From: Brevundimonas sp. PAMC22021
GTDB taxonomy: Bacteria; Pseudomonadota; Alphaproteobacteria; Caulobacterales; Caulobacteraceae
Length of the DNA: 64,000 nt
Reading direction: 5' to 3'
NCBI RefSeq assembly: GCF_019443405.1
Contig: NZ_CP080376.1
Coordinates: forward strand, 2,294,001-2,358,000
The notes beneath the pieces are model-generated. The model did not search any database. It saw nothing but the letters and a program-made list of their open reading frames with translations, and had not been told where the DNA came from. The translations under genes and the position numbers were made by a program. Shown one piece after another: positions 1 to 8,785 of this stretch. Numbering within the stretch: position 1 is the stretch's first letter; each line of letters opens with the position of its first letter.

Positions 1-61
1 CACGGTCGAAGAGGCGATCCGCATCCTGACCGAAGAGGCCACGCCGCCCGACCTGCGCTGA
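1..61 (+). CDS. C-terminal end of an unidentified protein (cut by window start)
   Basis: Only the last 19 codons are inside the window. They read as an alpha-helical, acidic tail rich in Glu, Ala and Thr, ending in PPDLR and a TGA stop at 59-61. The frame is supported because a hairpin terminator begins six bases after the stop, as expected for the end of a real transcription unit. There is too little sequence to identify the family, and the frame choice rests on position alone. Confidence 0.45.
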   Translation, partial: TVEEAIRILTEEATPPDLR

Positions 62-66
62 GCAGG

Positions 67-96
67 GGTGAAGACGGGCTTTGTCCCGTCTTCACC
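67..96 (+). terminator. Perfect hairpin, probable transcription terminator
   Basis: A perfect 12-bp stem (67-78 pairing with 85-96) encloses a six-base loop. It starts six bases after the stop of the upstream gene. It is followed by only a weak T-run, so it may act as a Rho-assisted or processing hairpin rather than a textbook intrinsic terminator. The histidine kinase start lies 54 bases downstream. Confidence 0.6.
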
Positions 97-149
97 GTAT
101 CTTAGGTCATCGAGCGGCAGTCTTCTTCGGACGTTCTGAAGGAGCCGCG

Positions 150-1517
150 ATGACGCACTCCCTGCAAACCGCAAGCTCCGCTTCGACCCTGATCAAGCGC
201 ACCATGCTGCAGCGGCTGATCGCGGCGGGGAACCTGCGCTACTGGATCATCGTCAGCTGGGCCGCGGCGTTGGCCACCACGGTCGAGCCGGTTGCGGCCC
301 TCGGCTGGATGGTCGTGGCCCTGCTGTCTGGCCTTGCCCGAACGGTGGTCGAGACCCGCGTGAAGCTGGCCGATCCGGTCAAGCTCGCGCGGTTGAAGCT
401 GTTCACCGCCTTCGTGTCCTGCGCGGCGTGGGGCGCGGCGCCCGTTCTGGCGTTCCTCTACGGCGACGCCTTGGGCGAGGCTTTGGCGGTCGGTCTGCTG
501 GTCGCCGGTTACACCCTGGTCTTCACCCAGATGCGGGCGGCTCCCAAGGAAGCGCTGATCGTCTCGGCCCCCTATTCGGCGGTCGCGGCCCTGCTGATCG
601 CCAGCCAGTGGGGAACCCAGACCTTCTGGGTGCTCGCCGCCATCGTTCCCGTCATGGGCCTGTCGCTGTTGATCAAGGTCGTCGTCACCCAGATGAGGGA
701 CGACGAACTGGCGGCGGTAAACGCGCGTCAGGCCTCGCTGATCGCCGAGCTTCAGGCCGCCCGAGACAAGGCCGACGCCGCCAACGCCGCCAAGTCCAAC
801 TTCCTGGGCGTCATCTCGCACGAGCTGCGCACGCCGATGAACGGGGTCCTGGGGGCGGCGCAACTGCTCGAGTTCACCGAACTGACGGAGCGGCAGAAGG
901 ACTATGTCGGCGTGATCCGCGCCTCGGGCGACGGCCTGATGGTGCTGCTGAACGACATCCTGGACCTGACCAAGATCGAGGCCGGTCGCATGGACCTGGC
1001 GCCTGCCGACATCGACATTTCCAACCTCGCGCCACGGTTGATCGGCCCCTTCAAGGCGCAGGCCGAGGCCAAGGGTCTTGCTTTCGAGACCGACATCGCC
1101 GGCGATCTGCCCGAGCGCGTCCGGCTCGACCCGCTGCGCCTGGCCCAGATCGCGCACAACCTCCTGGGCAACGCCATCAAGTTCACGCCGCAGGGCTCGG
1201 TGCGTCTGAGCCTGATTGGCGAGCGCCTGTCCGACCACGGGGCGCGCCTGACGCTCGCCGTTGCCGACAGCGGCATCGGCATCGCGGCCTCGGACGTCGA
1301 GCGGCTGTTTCAGCCCTTCACCCAGGTGGACGGCTCTTCCACCCGTCGCTTCGGCGGCACGGGCCTCGGCCTCAGCATCTGCCAGCGCCTCGCCGGCATG
1401 ATGGGCGGCGAGATCACGGTCGCGTCTCAGCCCGATCAGGGCTCGACCTTCAGTCTGTCGATCGAGGTGGAGGCGCTGGCCTGGCCCGCCTCTGAGCTCC
1501 AGAGCTGTGCGGCGTGA
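150..1517 (+). CDS. Membrane sensor histidine kinase (no receiver domain)
   Basis: This predicted 455-residue protein should autophosphorylate in response to an unknown signal and pass the phosphate to a response regulator. The N-terminal ~190 residues form about six hydrophobic segments with no periplasmic sensor domain of any size. A short coiled coil leads into a HisKA domain with the H-box SHELRTP (His about residue 224), followed by an HATPase_c domain with N-box (HNLLGNAIKF), G1 (DSGIGI) and G2 (GGTGLGLSI) motifs. The sequence stops soon after the ATPase domain, so there is no attached receiver as in many Caulobacter hybrid kinases. The ATG at 150 was chosen because GAAGGAG lies just upstream; a TTG at 81 would start inside the terminator hairpin. 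No cognate regulator is adjacent, so partner and signal are unknown. Confidence 0.88.
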   Translation: MTHSLQTASSASTLIKRTMLQRLIAAGNLRYWIIVSWAAALATTVEPVAALGWMVVALLSGLARTVVETRVKLADPVKLARLKLFTAFVSCAAWGAAPVLAFLYGDALGEALAVGLLVAGYTLVFTQMRAAPKEALIVSAPYSAVAALLIASQWGTQTFWVLAAIVPVMGLSLLIKVVVTQMRDDELAAVNARQASLIAELQAARDKADAANAAKSNFLGVISHELRTPMNGVLGAAQLLEFTELTERQKDYVGVIRASGDGLMVLLNDILDLTKIEAGRMDLAPADIDISNLAPRLIGPFKAQAEAKGLAFETDIAGDLPERVRLDPLRLAQIAHNLLGNAIKFTPQGSVRLSLIGERLSDHGARLTLAVADSGIGIAASDVERLFQPFTQVDGSSTRRFGGTGLGLSICQRLAGMMGGEITVASQPDQGSTFSLSIEVEALAWPASELQSCAA

Positions 1518-1531
1518 GCGCAAACCTGCGC

Positions 1532-2278
1532 CTAGAAGCCCAGCGGCCCGATCAACCAGGTCAGCCAGACGCCCAGCGCCAGCCCCGGCCCGAACGGCAT
1601 CCGGTCGGTCGATGAGACCGATCGCCGAACCGCCAATCGCGCGATCACCAGGCTGAAGCCAAGCGCGCAGGCCCACAGCAGCACGCTGGGCAACCCCTGC
1701 CACCCGACCCAGGCCCCCGCCCCGGCGAACAGAAAAGGATCGCCGCCGCCCAGCCCTTGTCGACCGCGCGCGGCGCGATAGCCCCAAGCCACCAGCCACA
1801 GCGCCGCAAAGCCGATGCCCGCGCTCAGCACCCCGTGCCAGCCCTGCCCCAGCAGCACGGAAGCCGCGAGCCCCGTGCCGATCAGCGGCCAGGTCAGCAC
1901 GTCCGGCAACACCATGTGCTCGGCGTCGATCACCGCGATCAGCAAGAGCTGCCAGCCGAGTACGGCCGTGATCGCCGCCAGCGTCCAATCGCCGAACGCC
2001 AGTCCCGCCCAGCCCCCCACAAGACCCGCCGCCGCCTCCACCGCCGGATAGCGCGCGGAAATCCTGACGCCGCATCGCGCGCAGCGGGCCCGCAGCGCCA
2101 GCCAGCTGAAGACCGGAACCAGCTCCCACGGGCGGAGTGGGCGCTCGCATCCCATGCACTGCGACGGCCTGGAGACGACGTCGACGCCCTGCGGCAATCG
2201 CACGCTGACCGCGGCCAGGAAGCTGCCGATGATCAGCCCCAGTCCGCCCAGAACGGCGGCCGTGGTCAGCGGCGTCAT
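1532..2278 (-). CDS. gspO: Type IV prepilin / pseudopilin peptidase (A24 family)
   Basis: The 248-residue integral membrane aspartic protease would cleave the leader peptides of the pseudopilins encoded 12-20 kb away and may N-methylate the new N-terminus. Two CxxC pairs (CMGC and CARC) sit in the first cytoplasmic loop. The catalytic aspartates are in DAEHMVLPD and in GGGD, which is followed by the usual GAWVG. Several transmembrane helices span the rest. The ATG at 2278 lies seven bases after the dapD stop, so it is probably read with the argB-HAD-dapD transcript. The Lys that commonly follows the GxGD motif is absent (GGGDPF), a modest deviation. It could serve a type IV pilus system elsewhere as well as the T2SS in this window. 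Confidence 0.93.
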   Translation of the reverse strand: MTPLTTAAVLGGLGLIIGSFLAAVSVRLPQGVDVVSRPSQCMGCERPLRPWELVPVFSWLALRARCARCGVRISARYPAVEAAAGLVGGWAGLAFGDWTLAAITAVLGWQLLLIAVIDAEHMVLPDVLTWPLIGTGLAASVLLGQGWHGVLSAGIGFAALWLVAWGYRAARGRQGLGGGDPFLFAGAGAWVGWQGLPSVLLWACALGFSLVIARLAVRRSVSSTDRMPFGPGLALGVWLTWLIGPLGF

Positions 2279-2285
2279 GACCGGG

Positions 2286-3143
2286 CTAGTCGCGCAGCAG
2301 TTCGTTGACGCCCGTCTTGGCTCGCGTCTGGGCGTCCACACGCTTGACGATCACGGCGCAGTACAGCGACGGCCCACCGTTCGGATCGGGCAGTGAGCCG
2401 GGCACGACCACCGAATAGGCCGGCACCTCGCCCCGGAACACCTCGCCCGTCGCCCGGTCCACGATCTTGGTCGAGGCCGACAGATAGACGCCCATGGCCA
2501 GCACCGCACCCTCGCGCACGATCACGCCCTCGGCCACCTCGGCGCGCGCGCCGATGAAGCAGCCGTCCTCGATGATGGTGGGATTGGCCTGCAGCGGCTC
2601 CAGCACGCCGCCGATGCCGGCGCCGCCCGACAGGTGCACATTCTTTCCGATCTGCGCGCACGAACCCACAGTCGCCCAGGCGTCGACCATGGAGCCTTCA
2701 TCGACATAGGCGCCGATGTTCACGAAGGACGGCATCAGCACCACGTTCCTGGCCACGAACGCGCCCTGCCGCACGATGGCGCCGGGCACGGAGCGGAAGC
2801 CCGCCGCCTGATAGTCGGACGCCGTCCAGTCGCCGAACTTGTTGGGCACCTTGTCGAAGAAGGGGCCGACGCCAGGCGCCGCGCTGCCCGCGCCCCGGTC
2901 GCCCGCGCGCATCACCACATTGTCGTTCAGGCGGAACGACAGAAGCACCGCCTTCTTCAGCCACTGGTGCGTGGTCCAGACGCCGTCGGCTCCGCGCGAT
3001 GCCACCCGCGCTTCCCCGGCATCCAGCAGCTCCAGCGCGCGTTCCACCGCCTGACGCGTCTCGCCCTTGGTGGACGGCGACAGTTCCGCCCGCGCCTCCC
3101 AGGCGGCTTCGATCACGGATTCGAGTTGGGCGGCTTCGCTCAT
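2286..3143 (-). CDS. dapD: 2,3,4,5-tetrahydropyridine-2,6-dicarboxylate N-succinyltransferase
   Basis: DapD transfers succinate from succinyl-CoA to tetrahydrodipicolinate in the succinylase branch of lysine and meso-diaminopimelate synthesis in the cytoplasm. The 285-residue protein has the normal family length. An N-terminal helical domain precedes a left-handed beta-helix of hexapeptide repeats, including a [20 protein letters not shown] stretch and GGVLEPLQ, typical of DapD. The ATG at 3143 overlaps the TGA of the upstream HAD gene (ATGA), pointing to translational coupling. The usual partner dapE is not downstream; a prepilin peptidase occupies that place. Confidence 0.97.
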   Translation of the reverse strand: MSEAAQLESVIEAAWEARAELSPSTKGETRQAVERALELLDAGEARVASRGADGVWTTHQWLKKAVLLSFRLNDNVVMRAGDRGAGSAAPGVGPFFDKVPNKFGDWTASDYQAAGFRSVPGAIVRQGAFVARNVVLMPSFVNIGAYVDEGSMVDAWATVGSCAQIGKNVHLSGGAGIGGVLEPLQANPTIIEDGCFIGARAEVAEGVIVREGAVLAMGVYLSASTKIVDRATGEVFRGEVPAYSVVVPGSLPDPNGGPSLYCAVIVKRVDAQTRAKTGVNELLRD

Positions 3144-3814
3144 GCGGCGGCGTCCTTGAACGAGAGGGATTGAAGGAAATCGAGCAGGTCCGGCGCCTGA
3201 TGATCGATGTGCGGGCCCAGCGGCTTTCCATGCCCGTCGCCGATCAGCACCGTGCGCATGCCCAGCGCCTTGGCCGGCTCCAGGTTCTTTGGCGTGTCCT
3301 CGAAGAAGACCGCGCTCTGCATGTCCAGCCCGAACCGCTCGGCCATTCGGCGAAAGGTCGCCGGCGCGGGCTTGGGCGTCAGATCGGCGTCCTCGATGGC
3401 GAACACATCGACGAAGCAATCGGCCACGCCCAGCCGGTCCAGCACCCGACCCGCATACTCGCGCGCACCGTTGGTGAAGACAAAGCATTGTCCCGGCAGG
3501 CGCTTCAGCACCTCGGCCAGACGCGGATTGGGCTCCAGCCCATCGAGCGGCACATCATGCACCTCGCGCAGGAAACGCTCCGTATCGACCGCATAGTTGG
3601 CCATCAGGCCGGCCAGCGTCGTGCCGTGCTCGTCCAGGAACTGTCGCTGCAACACCGCCGCCTCCTCCGGCGCCAGGCCCACGGCCTCGACCACGAAAGC
3701 GTTGATCCGCTTCTGCACCAGCCCCATCAGCCCCTGCTCGGGCGGATAAAGGGTGTCGTCCATGTCGAACACCCAGAAGCGGATGTCCGACAGATCGGGC
3801 GCGGCGACCGTCAC
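3140..3814 (-). CDS. HAD-family hydrolase, pyrimidine 5'-nucleotidase type
   Basis: A 224-residue HAD-like phosphatase resembling the Sdt1/pyrimidine 5'-nucleotidase group. Motif I is [10 protein letters not shown], with both aspartates; motif II is VFTNG; the C-terminal acid motif is [15 protein letters not shown]. The natural substrate cannot be read from the sequence. A GTG start at 3814 overlaps the TGA of argB (GTGA), and its own stop overlaps the dapD start (ATGA), so the three genes form one tightly coupled operon. Its position between argB and dapD is likely conserved in related alphaproteobacteria, which suggests housekeeping rather than transfer, but no arginine or lysine step obviously needs it. 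Confidence 0.85.
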   Translation of the reverse strand: MTVAAPDLSDIRFWVFDMDDTLYPPEQGLMGLVQKRINAFVVEAVGLAPEEAAVLQRQFLDEHGTTLAGLMANYAVDTERFLREVHDVPLDGLEPNPRLAEVLKRLPGQCFVFTNGAREYAGRVLDRLGVADCFVDVFAIEDADLTPKPAPATFRRMAERFGLDMQSAVFFEDTPKNLEPAKALGMRTVLIGDGHGKPLGPHIDHQAPDLLDFLQSLSFKDAAA

Positions 3815-4740
3815 CCGGCCGTCACCAGAGTGCCCGCGCCGTATTCGCTGAACAGCTCGACCAGCATGGCGTGCGGACGGCGTCCGTCCAGGATCACCAC
3901 CGCCTCGACACCCGCGCGCACCGCCGCCATCGCCGTTTCCAGCTTGGGGATCATGCCGCCGGTCGCTGTGCCGTCGTCGATCAGCCCTTGCGCCTGTTCC
4001 AGCGTCATCTCGCGGATGATCTCGCCATCCGCACCCTTGACCCCCACCACGTCGGTCAGCAGCAGCATCCGCTTGGCGTTCAACGACCCGGCGACCGCCC
4101 CCGCCACCGTGTCGGCGTTGACGTTAAAGGTCTGGCCGTCCTCGGCCACGCCGATCGGAGCGATCACCGGCACCCAGTCCTCGGTCTCGGACGCGATCAG
4201 CCCCTTGATCAGCTTGGGATCGACCTTGGTCGGCTCGCCGACGAAACCCAGGTCCACCTCGTGCTCGATCAGGCTGTCGGGATCGCGCTTGGTGCGGCGC
4301 GTCTTTTCGACCGTCAACAGCCCCGCGTCCTTGCCCGACAGGCCCACGCCGCGCACGTCCGCCTCCTTGCCGGCCATGGTGATCCAGTGGGCGATCTCCT
4401 TGTTGACCGCCCCTGACAGGACCATCTCGGCCACCTGCATGGTGTCGCGATCGGTTACCCGCAGCCCGTCGATAAAGCTGGACTTGACGCCCGCCTTGTC
4501 CAGCATGGCGCTGATCTGCGGCCCGCCCCCGTGCACCACCACGGGGTTCACCCCCATCAGCTTCAGCAGCACCACATCCGCCGCGAACTGCTTGGCCACT
4601 GCGCTCTCGCCCATGGCGTGGCCGCCATATTTGATGACCACCGTCTCGCGGTCATAAACCTGGATAAACGGCAGCGCCTCAGCCAGCGTCTTCGCCGTCT
4701 CCCAGCTGCGTTCCTCGGGCGGGGGTGGGATGTCGCTCAT
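3811..4740 (-). CDS. argB: Acetylglutamate kinase
   Basis: ArgB phosphorylates N-acetyl-L-glutamate, the second step of arginine synthesis, in the cytoplasm. The 309-residue protein has the amino-acid kinase fold, with the ATP-binding KYGGHAM motif near the N-terminus, the VHGGGPQI substrate loop, a [11 protein letters not shown] segment and a C-terminal GGMIPKLE region. The N-terminal extension of about 30 residues before KYGG is typical of hexameric, arginine-inhibited ArgB forms, but inhibition here is inferred. The ATG at 4740 is used because upstream in-frame sequence is non-conserved. It is the first gene of the argB-HAD-dapD(-gspO) operon, divergent from a glycosyltransferase across 113 bases. 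Confidence 0.97.
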   Translation of the reverse strand: MSDIPPPPEERSWETAKTLAEALPFIQVYDRETVVIKYGGHAMGESAVAKQFAADVVLLKLMGVNPVVVHGGGPQISAMLDKAGVKSSFIDGLRVTDRDTMQVAEMVLSGAVNKEIAHWITMAGKEADVRGVGLSGKDAGLLTVEKTRRTKRDPDSLIEHEVDLGFVGEPTKVDPKLIKGLIASETEDWVPVIAPIGVAEDGQTFNVNADTVAGAVAGSLNAKRMLLLTDVVGVKGADGEIIREMTLEQAQGLIDDGTATGGMIPKLETAMAAVRAGVEAVVILDGRRPHAMLVELFSEYGAGTLVTAG

Positions 4741-4853
4741 GGGCGCGCAGATAGCGAGGGAACACCGCACTGTCACGACCAAAGCGGGAGGCGCTCGACC
4801 TTGTCGGCTCGGCGCGCTTCGCATTTGCACCCAAGGAGCCGCCATCATACAGC

Positions 4854-6170
4854 ATGGAGATGACGACGCTCTGCCTCGACGGCTACAATCTCGCGATGCC
4901 GCGGGGCACGGGCATTGCGACCTATGGCCGGTCCCTTCTGGAAGCGGCCGGCAGTCTGCAACTTCGCAGGGAAGTTCTGTTCGGTCCGCAGGCGCCGCGA
5001 AGCCGCTCCAACATCGTCAATGAAGCCAACATCGTCGGCGCCGAGGGCGCCAGTCTCGTGCGTGGCCCTTTGCAGAAGCTGAAGCGACGCTTCGAGCGCC
5101 ACCTGGGCGCGTTCAGCGTCGAGGCCTGGCCCGTCGAGATTTCCGGAGACGTGCTTTGGCCCGAGCGCCAGGGCGGCGCCCCGCACGCGGATGGCCTGTG
5201 GGCCGCCGAGAACGTGTTTCATCGGGCACAGCGCACGTTTCGGCGTCATGGCCGAGCTCTGCCGGTCGCCTTTCATTCCGGGGGGGGACGCCCGCGGCCC
5301 GACATCATGCATTGGACCACCGCGCTGCCGCTCCACGCCCCCGGCGTTCCAAACCTCTACACCGTGCACGATCTGATCCCGCTCAAGGCGCCGCACACGA
5401 CCATCCACGACCGCGAAGCGTTCATTAAGCTCCATGCCTTTGTCGCCCAACGCGCCGACCACATCGTTGTTGTCTCTGAAGCGACGCGACGCGATGTCAT
5501 CCGGCTGCTGGGCGTGTCCGAAGATCGGGTGACCAACACCTATCAGGCCGTGGCCAGCCCCGATGCCTATGAGGCGCGCGCCGAGATCGACGTCATGCGC
5601 GAACTCGAATCGACCTTCGATCTGGGCTGGAAGGACTACTTCATCCACTTCGGCGCCATCGAGCCCAAGAAGAACCTGGGCCGCGTGGTCGAGGCCTTTC
5701 TGGCGTCGGGATCGCGGCGTACACTGGTGATCGTCGGCGGCCGGGGCTGGCTGCAGGAGGACGAGACGGCGCTGATCGCCCAGGTCCGCAAGGACGCGGG
5801 CTCGGCCGCCGATCGCATCCGCACCTACGACTACATGTCTCAGTCCCACCTGGTTAGCTTGATCCGCGGGGCGCGGGCGCTGCTCTTTCCCTCTCTGGAC
5901 GAGGGGTTCGGACTGCCGGTGCTGGAGGCCATGAACCTGGGCACGGCCGTGCTGACCTCCAATGCGGGCGCACTGCCCGAGGTGGCGGGCGAAGCCGCGC
6001 TGCGGGTCGAGGCGGAGGATGTCGACGCCATCCGGCGGGGCGTCCAGGCGCTGGACGGGGACAACGATCTGTCGGCTGAGCTGGCCCGTCTCGGGATTGA
6101 ACAAGCAAGACAATTCAGCAAGGAAGCGTACGCCGATAGACTGCGGCGGCTGTACGCCCGATTCTCCTGA
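4854..6170 (+). CDS. Glycosyltransferase family 4 (GT-B fold)
   Basis: This 438-residue enzyme should add a sugar from an NDP- or GDP-sugar donor to a surface glycan. An N-terminal donor-independent domain contains [17 protein letters not shown], an accessible VHDLIP segment and a [10 protein letters not shown] stretch. The C-terminal GT4 domain carries [16 protein letters not shown] and the [14 protein letters not shown] donor-binding E-x7-E motif, followed by [11 protein letters not shown]. The ATG at 4854 is 16 bases after AAGGAG; a second ATG at 4860 is possible. The stop overlaps the next start (TGATG), so it is coupled to the sulfotransferase that follows. Donor and acceptor are unknown; a mannosyl or rhamnosyl transfer would suit the neighbourhood. 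Confidence 0.85.
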   Translation: MEMTTLCLDGYNLAMPRGTGIATYGRSLLEAAGSLQLRREVLFGPQAPRSRSNIVNEANIVGAEGASLVRGPLQKLKRRFERHLGAFSVEAWPVEISGDVLWPERQGGAPHADGLWAAENVFHRAQRTFRRHGRALPVAFHSGGGRPRPDIMHWTTALPLHAPGVPNLYTVHDLIPLKAPHTTIHDREAFIKLHAFVAQRADHIVVVSEATRRDVIRLLGVSEDRVTNTYQAVASPDAYEARAEIDVMRELESTFDLGWKDYFIHFGAIEPKKNLGRVVEAFLASGSRRTLVIVGGRGWLQEDETALIAQVRKDAGSAADRIRTYDYMSQSHLVSLIRGARALLFPSLDEGFGLPVLEAMNLGTAVLTSNAGALPEVAGEAALRVEAEDVDAIRRGVQALDGDNDLSAELARLGIEQARQFSKEAYADRLRRLYARFS

Positions 6171-7645
6171 TGGATGCGGTTGCACCGGCGGACAAGGCTG
6201 CGTGGTCGGAAGGCGGAATGGGTACAACAACCAAGACAGCCCTTGTTGTTCTGGGCATGCACAGGAGCGGAACCTCTTCGGTGGCCGGCGTGCTGGGGCT
6301 GTTGGGCGCCACGCCGCCCAAGACCCTCTTGGAGCCCGCGCCCGACAATCCCAAAGGCTTCTGGGAAAGCCGCGCGATCATCCACTTCAACGACCGCATC
6401 CTCCAGGCCGGAGAATCCTGGTGGAACGACTGGCGCGATTTTGACATGCGCAAGCTGTCGCCGACGCAGCGACGCGAGTTCGAGGACGAGATTCCGGATC
6501 TGCTGATCTCGGAGTTCGGAAACGCCGAGGAGATCATCCTCAAAGACCCAAGGCTCTGTCGGCTGTGGCCGATCTGGGAACCGGCTCTAAAACAGGCCGG
6601 ATATGCAGCGAAGTATCTGTTGCCGATCCGATCTCCGTTGGAGACCGCGCGTTCGCTGACGGCCCGGAACGGTTTCTCGACGGCGGAAGGCCTTATACTC
6701 TGGCTTCAGCATGTCTTTCATGCCGAGCGCCAGACGCGGGGCAGACCTCGTCGCGTGCTGTTGTGGGCGGACTTCATGGGCGATTGGCGTGCTCAGATCG
6801 CGCTCGCGGAATCTGCGCTGTCGTGGAAGCCGAAGGTTCGCGACGCCGCGACGGAGGCGGCCATCGACGCCTTTCTGGCTCCAGACCTGCATCGCCAACG
6901 CAGCACACCCTCCGAACTTGTGGGCGATCAAAGCCACGCCTGGGCGGCCGATGGCTATGCGTTGATGGCTGAACTGGCCCGTGAGGACAGCCCGGCCGTC
7001 CATCGCCGGCTTGACGCGCTGAGGCGCCGGTTCGAGACCGCCTGCGATCTCTTCGGCGCCGCATTGGGTCCGGTTCTGTGGAACGCCCATTCCGCGCCCA
7101 TCTATCTGGGAGAGCGGGATCAGGCTCTGCGCGAGGTCGTGGACGCGCGCGAGGCGCTCGCCGAATCCATGCGCGTGCAGGCTCTGACCATGGAGGCGTT
7201 GTCGGCGTCGGAGGGGCGCGTCGCCACCCTGGTCCAGCAGGCGGACTCCGCGCGGATCGAACTTGAGGAAGCAGGCCTGCAGGCGAGGCGGCTGGTCGAA
7301 ACCGTTGATCGCCTCACCACCATCCTGGCCGACATGGACGCGCGACATGCGGCCTTGTCGGACGCGCATGGCCGACTGGAACAGGAACGCGCCGCCGAAC
7401 GGCAAGAGAGCTTGCGAGACGCCGCTTGCCTGAAGGGACAGGTCGAAGAGCTTAACACCGCTCGTGAACAGGACAGGCTTGATCGTCAGGCGGAACAGCA
7501 AGCCGCCGCAACCGCGCTGAGCCAGGCGGTTGAGGAAACCCGTCAGGCGTCGGATCGGTTGACGCGTCTCACGGAAGACCTGGCGAGGCGTCCCTTCAGC
7601 ACCGTGTTGTCGATCCGGCGCGCCTCGTCTCACCAGAGATCCTGA
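6170..7645 (+). CDS. Sulfotransferase-like P-loop protein with long C-terminal coiled coil
   Basis: The N-terminal ~230 residues look like a PAPS-dependent sulfotransferase. They contain a 5'-phosphosulfate loop GMHRSGTSSV (about residues 29-38), a conserved NPKGFWESR segment, KDPRLCRLW, and a 3'-phosphate motif PIRSPLETARSLTARNG. From about residue 315 to the end the protein is a long, charged heptad-like coiled coil rich in Glu, Ala, Arg and Gln. Many surface-glycan sulfotransferases carry such tails; the coil probably mediates oligomerisation or tethering. It overlaps the upstream GT4 stop by one base. The alternative start MGTTTKT, at residue 17, would fit the P-loop position better. PAPS could come from cysD-cysNC in this window. 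The acceptor is unknown. Confidence 0.78.
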   Translation: MDAVAPADKAAWSEGGMGTTTKTALVVLGMHRSGTSSVAGVLGLLGATPPKTLLEPAPDNPKGFWESRAIIHFNDRILQAGESWWNDWRDFDMRKLSPTQRREFEDEIPDLLISEFGNAEEIILKDPRLCRLWPIWEPALKQAGYAAKYLLPIRSPLETARSLTARNGFSTAEGLILWLQHVFHAERQTRGRPRRVLLWADFMGDWRAQIALAESALSWKPKVRDAATEAAIDAFLAPDLHRQRSTPSELVGDQSHAWAADGYALMAELAREDSPAVHRRLDALRRRFETACDLFGAALGPVLWNAHSAPIYLGERDQALREVVDAREALAESMRVQALTMEALSASEGRVATLVQQADSARIELEEAGLQARRLVETVDRLTTILADMDARHAALSDAHGRLEQERAAERQESLRDAACLKGQVEELNTAREQDRLDRQAEQQAAATALSQAVEETRQASDRLTRLTEDLARRPFSTVLSIRRASSHQRS

Positions 7646-7666
7646 TGCGCCGGCGTCGATCATGGT

Positions 7667-8419
7667 TCAGGCGGCGGTGAGATCGACGCCCGTCAGCGTC
7701 GTCAGGCGTTTCAGATCCTCGGCGAACAGATCGTCCAGATAGGCGCGATCCTCGGGGGTGAACACCGCATCGTCAGGAACGGCGCCGACGTTGGCGATCA
7801 GGGGATCAATCGCGGGAAACGGGTCCACCCCCAGGAAACGGGCGACCCGTGACAGCACGGCGTCGGGATCGTGTGAAAGGTCCGTCTGTCGCAGAACAAG
7901 CATGTTCTCCAGCGGAAACAACGTGGCCAGCGACTGGATCTGGCGCCCGTAATACCCGCGTTCGACATAGCTGGAATGCCGCGCCAGACCCGAGTGTTCA
8001 CCGTCCTCCAGAACCCGCAAACGCCCGGCGCGGATCGCTTCGCCAAAAGGCAGGTGATCCAGTTCACGCCGGATGTTCATGCGCCAGTGCGACCACGCCC
8101 GTTCGGTGGGATGCCGCAGCATGAAGATGAAGCGCATCTCGGGATTGTAGCGAAGGATGCGATGATGAGCCGGTGTCCAGTACAGGCTTATCGGCGTCGC
8201 CTCGCCTCTCAGCACATCCTGGCGATCGCTGAACTGGGCGTGTAGCGGCCCATAGTCGGGATCGCGCCAGTTCACCCCCTCTTCGTCGTCGAAGAAGTGC
8301 GTCTCCTTTGTCCGCGCCATCTCGAGTTGCGGATGAAATCTCAGATAGGCGTCGAGCGCGGTTGTGCCGCACTTCTGCGCGCCGCCGACAACGAAGAACA
8401 AAGAAGGCTGCATGCTCAT
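7667..8419 (-). CDS. Sulfotransferase, heparan-sulfate N-sulfotransferase-like
   Basis: The 250-residue protein has the compact carbohydrate sulfotransferase fold. VVGGAQKCGTTAL near the N-terminus is the 5'-PSB loop with its Lys; FMLRHPTERAWSHW is the 3'-phosphate-binding motif with Arg and Ser; KETHFFDDE matches the catalytic-face strand of heparan sulfate sulfotransferases. It is therefore likely to sulfate a cytoplasmic sugar or oligosaccharide precursor using PAPS. It converges on the coiled-coil sulfotransferase with 21 bases between the stops. ATGs at 8419 and 8413 are both possible; AAGGAA upstream suits the first. The family is distinct from its neighbour, so two different positions or acceptors may be sulfated. 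Confidence 0.85.
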   Translation of the reverse strand: MSMQPSLFFVVGGAQKCGTTALDAYLRFHPQLEMARTKETHFFDDEEGVNWRDPDYGPLHAQFSDRQDVLRGEATPISLYWTPAHHRILRYNPEMRFIFMLRHPTERAWSHWRMNIRRELDHLPFGEAIRAGRLRVLEDGEHSGLARHSSYVERGYYGRQIQSLATLFPLENMLVLRQTDLSHDPDAVLSRVARFLGVDPFPAIDPLIANVGAVPDDAVFTPEDRAYLDDLFAEDLKRLTTLTGVDLTAA

Positions 8420-8567
8420 GAAGGCGTTGCTGTTCCTTTTGCCGCCACAATCCTAGAACACCGTTGTTCTTCCGCGCCTCATCCGTGGCTCGAATCTGTG
8501 CAAGCTTCACCGTAACCGAAGAACGGCGACGCTTCGCGAGGACCGAAGCGGAGCTATGGCGCGATTC

Positions 8568-8590
8568 ACATCTTAATGTGACTAAGATGT
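8568..8590. promoter_or_regulatory. Palindrome with direct TTAATGTG repeats, operator candidate
   Basis: Perfect 8-bp arms (8568-8575 and 8583-8590) flank a seven-base spacer. The octamer TTAATGTG occurs at 8573-8580 and again at 8590-8597, 17 bases apart. The site lies in the most AT-rich part of the gap and just upstream of the promoter candidate at 8648, a usual place for an activator or repressor. No known regulator consensus is recognised. Confidence 0.4.
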
Positions 8591-8647
8591 TAATGTGTTT
8601 GCCCTTTTTTGTGGCCAAACATCTCTCACCGAACGTCGAGAGAAAGC

Positions 8648-8677
8648 TTGACGCCCGAAATCCTCGTCCGCTACAAA
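8648..8677 (+). promoter_or_regulatory. Sigma-70-type promoter candidate
   Basis: TTGACG at 8648-8653 and TACAAA at 8672-8677 are separated by 18 bases. The -35 box is near consensus and the -10 box matches four of six positions. Transcription would start near 8684 and give a leader of about 100 bases before the ATG at 8786. Alphaproteobacterial promoters often look this loose. Confidence 0.45.
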
Positions 8678-8686
8678 CGGGCTGCC

Positions 8687-8756
8687 GTGGACGCAGCCAT
8701 GCCGCATTTTGGTATGAACTGTGGCCGAAAGGCGTTCAATCGTTGGCTACGTCCAC
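8687..8756 (+). promoter_or_regulatory. Long-range stem in the 5' leader
   Basis: Bases 8687-8693 pair with 8750-8756, and 8695-8698 pair with 8745-8748, around one mismatch. The stem would lie at the very 5' end of the transcript predicted from the 8648 promoter. A 5'-terminal stem of this kind commonly stabilises abundant mRNAs. The ribosome site (GGGGAAG) and start codon stay outside the stem. Confidence 0.4.
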
Positions 8757-8785
8757 ATCCGTTTTCCCTGGGGAAGCTCATCCAA

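Larger units (their letters stand above)
8420..8785. promoter_or_regulatory. 366-base intergenic control region ahead of the exported-protein gene
   Basis: This is the longest stretch without a gene in the window. It separates a minus-strand sulfotransferase from the plus-strand exported-protein gene. It is visibly more AT-rich than its surroundings, especially 8560-8620. It holds an 8-bp palindrome with repeated TTAATGTG, a promoter-like hexamer pair, and a long-range stem in the presumed 5' leader, each listed separately. An open frame runs into it from 8609, but that segment has no ribosome site and no signal peptide at its start. Confidence 0.6.

Noticed and set aside
102..2159. A 685-codon open frame on the minus strand across the histidine kinase gene and the peptidase
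   Set aside because: High-GC codon use opens antisense frames. This one has no ribosome site, an Arg/Gly/Ala-only composition and no recognisable domain, and it lies over two well-supported genes.
2999..4657. A 552-codon plus-strand open frame opposite dapD, the HAD gene and argB
   Set aside because: It is antisense to three well-identified enzymes. Its composition is Arg/Pro/Ser-rich without motifs.
8609..8785. An upstream extension of the exported-protein gene starting at 8609
   Set aside because: The extended N-terminus has no signal peptide at its start and includes the presumed promoter and leader. The ATG at 8786 begins a textbook signal sequence.
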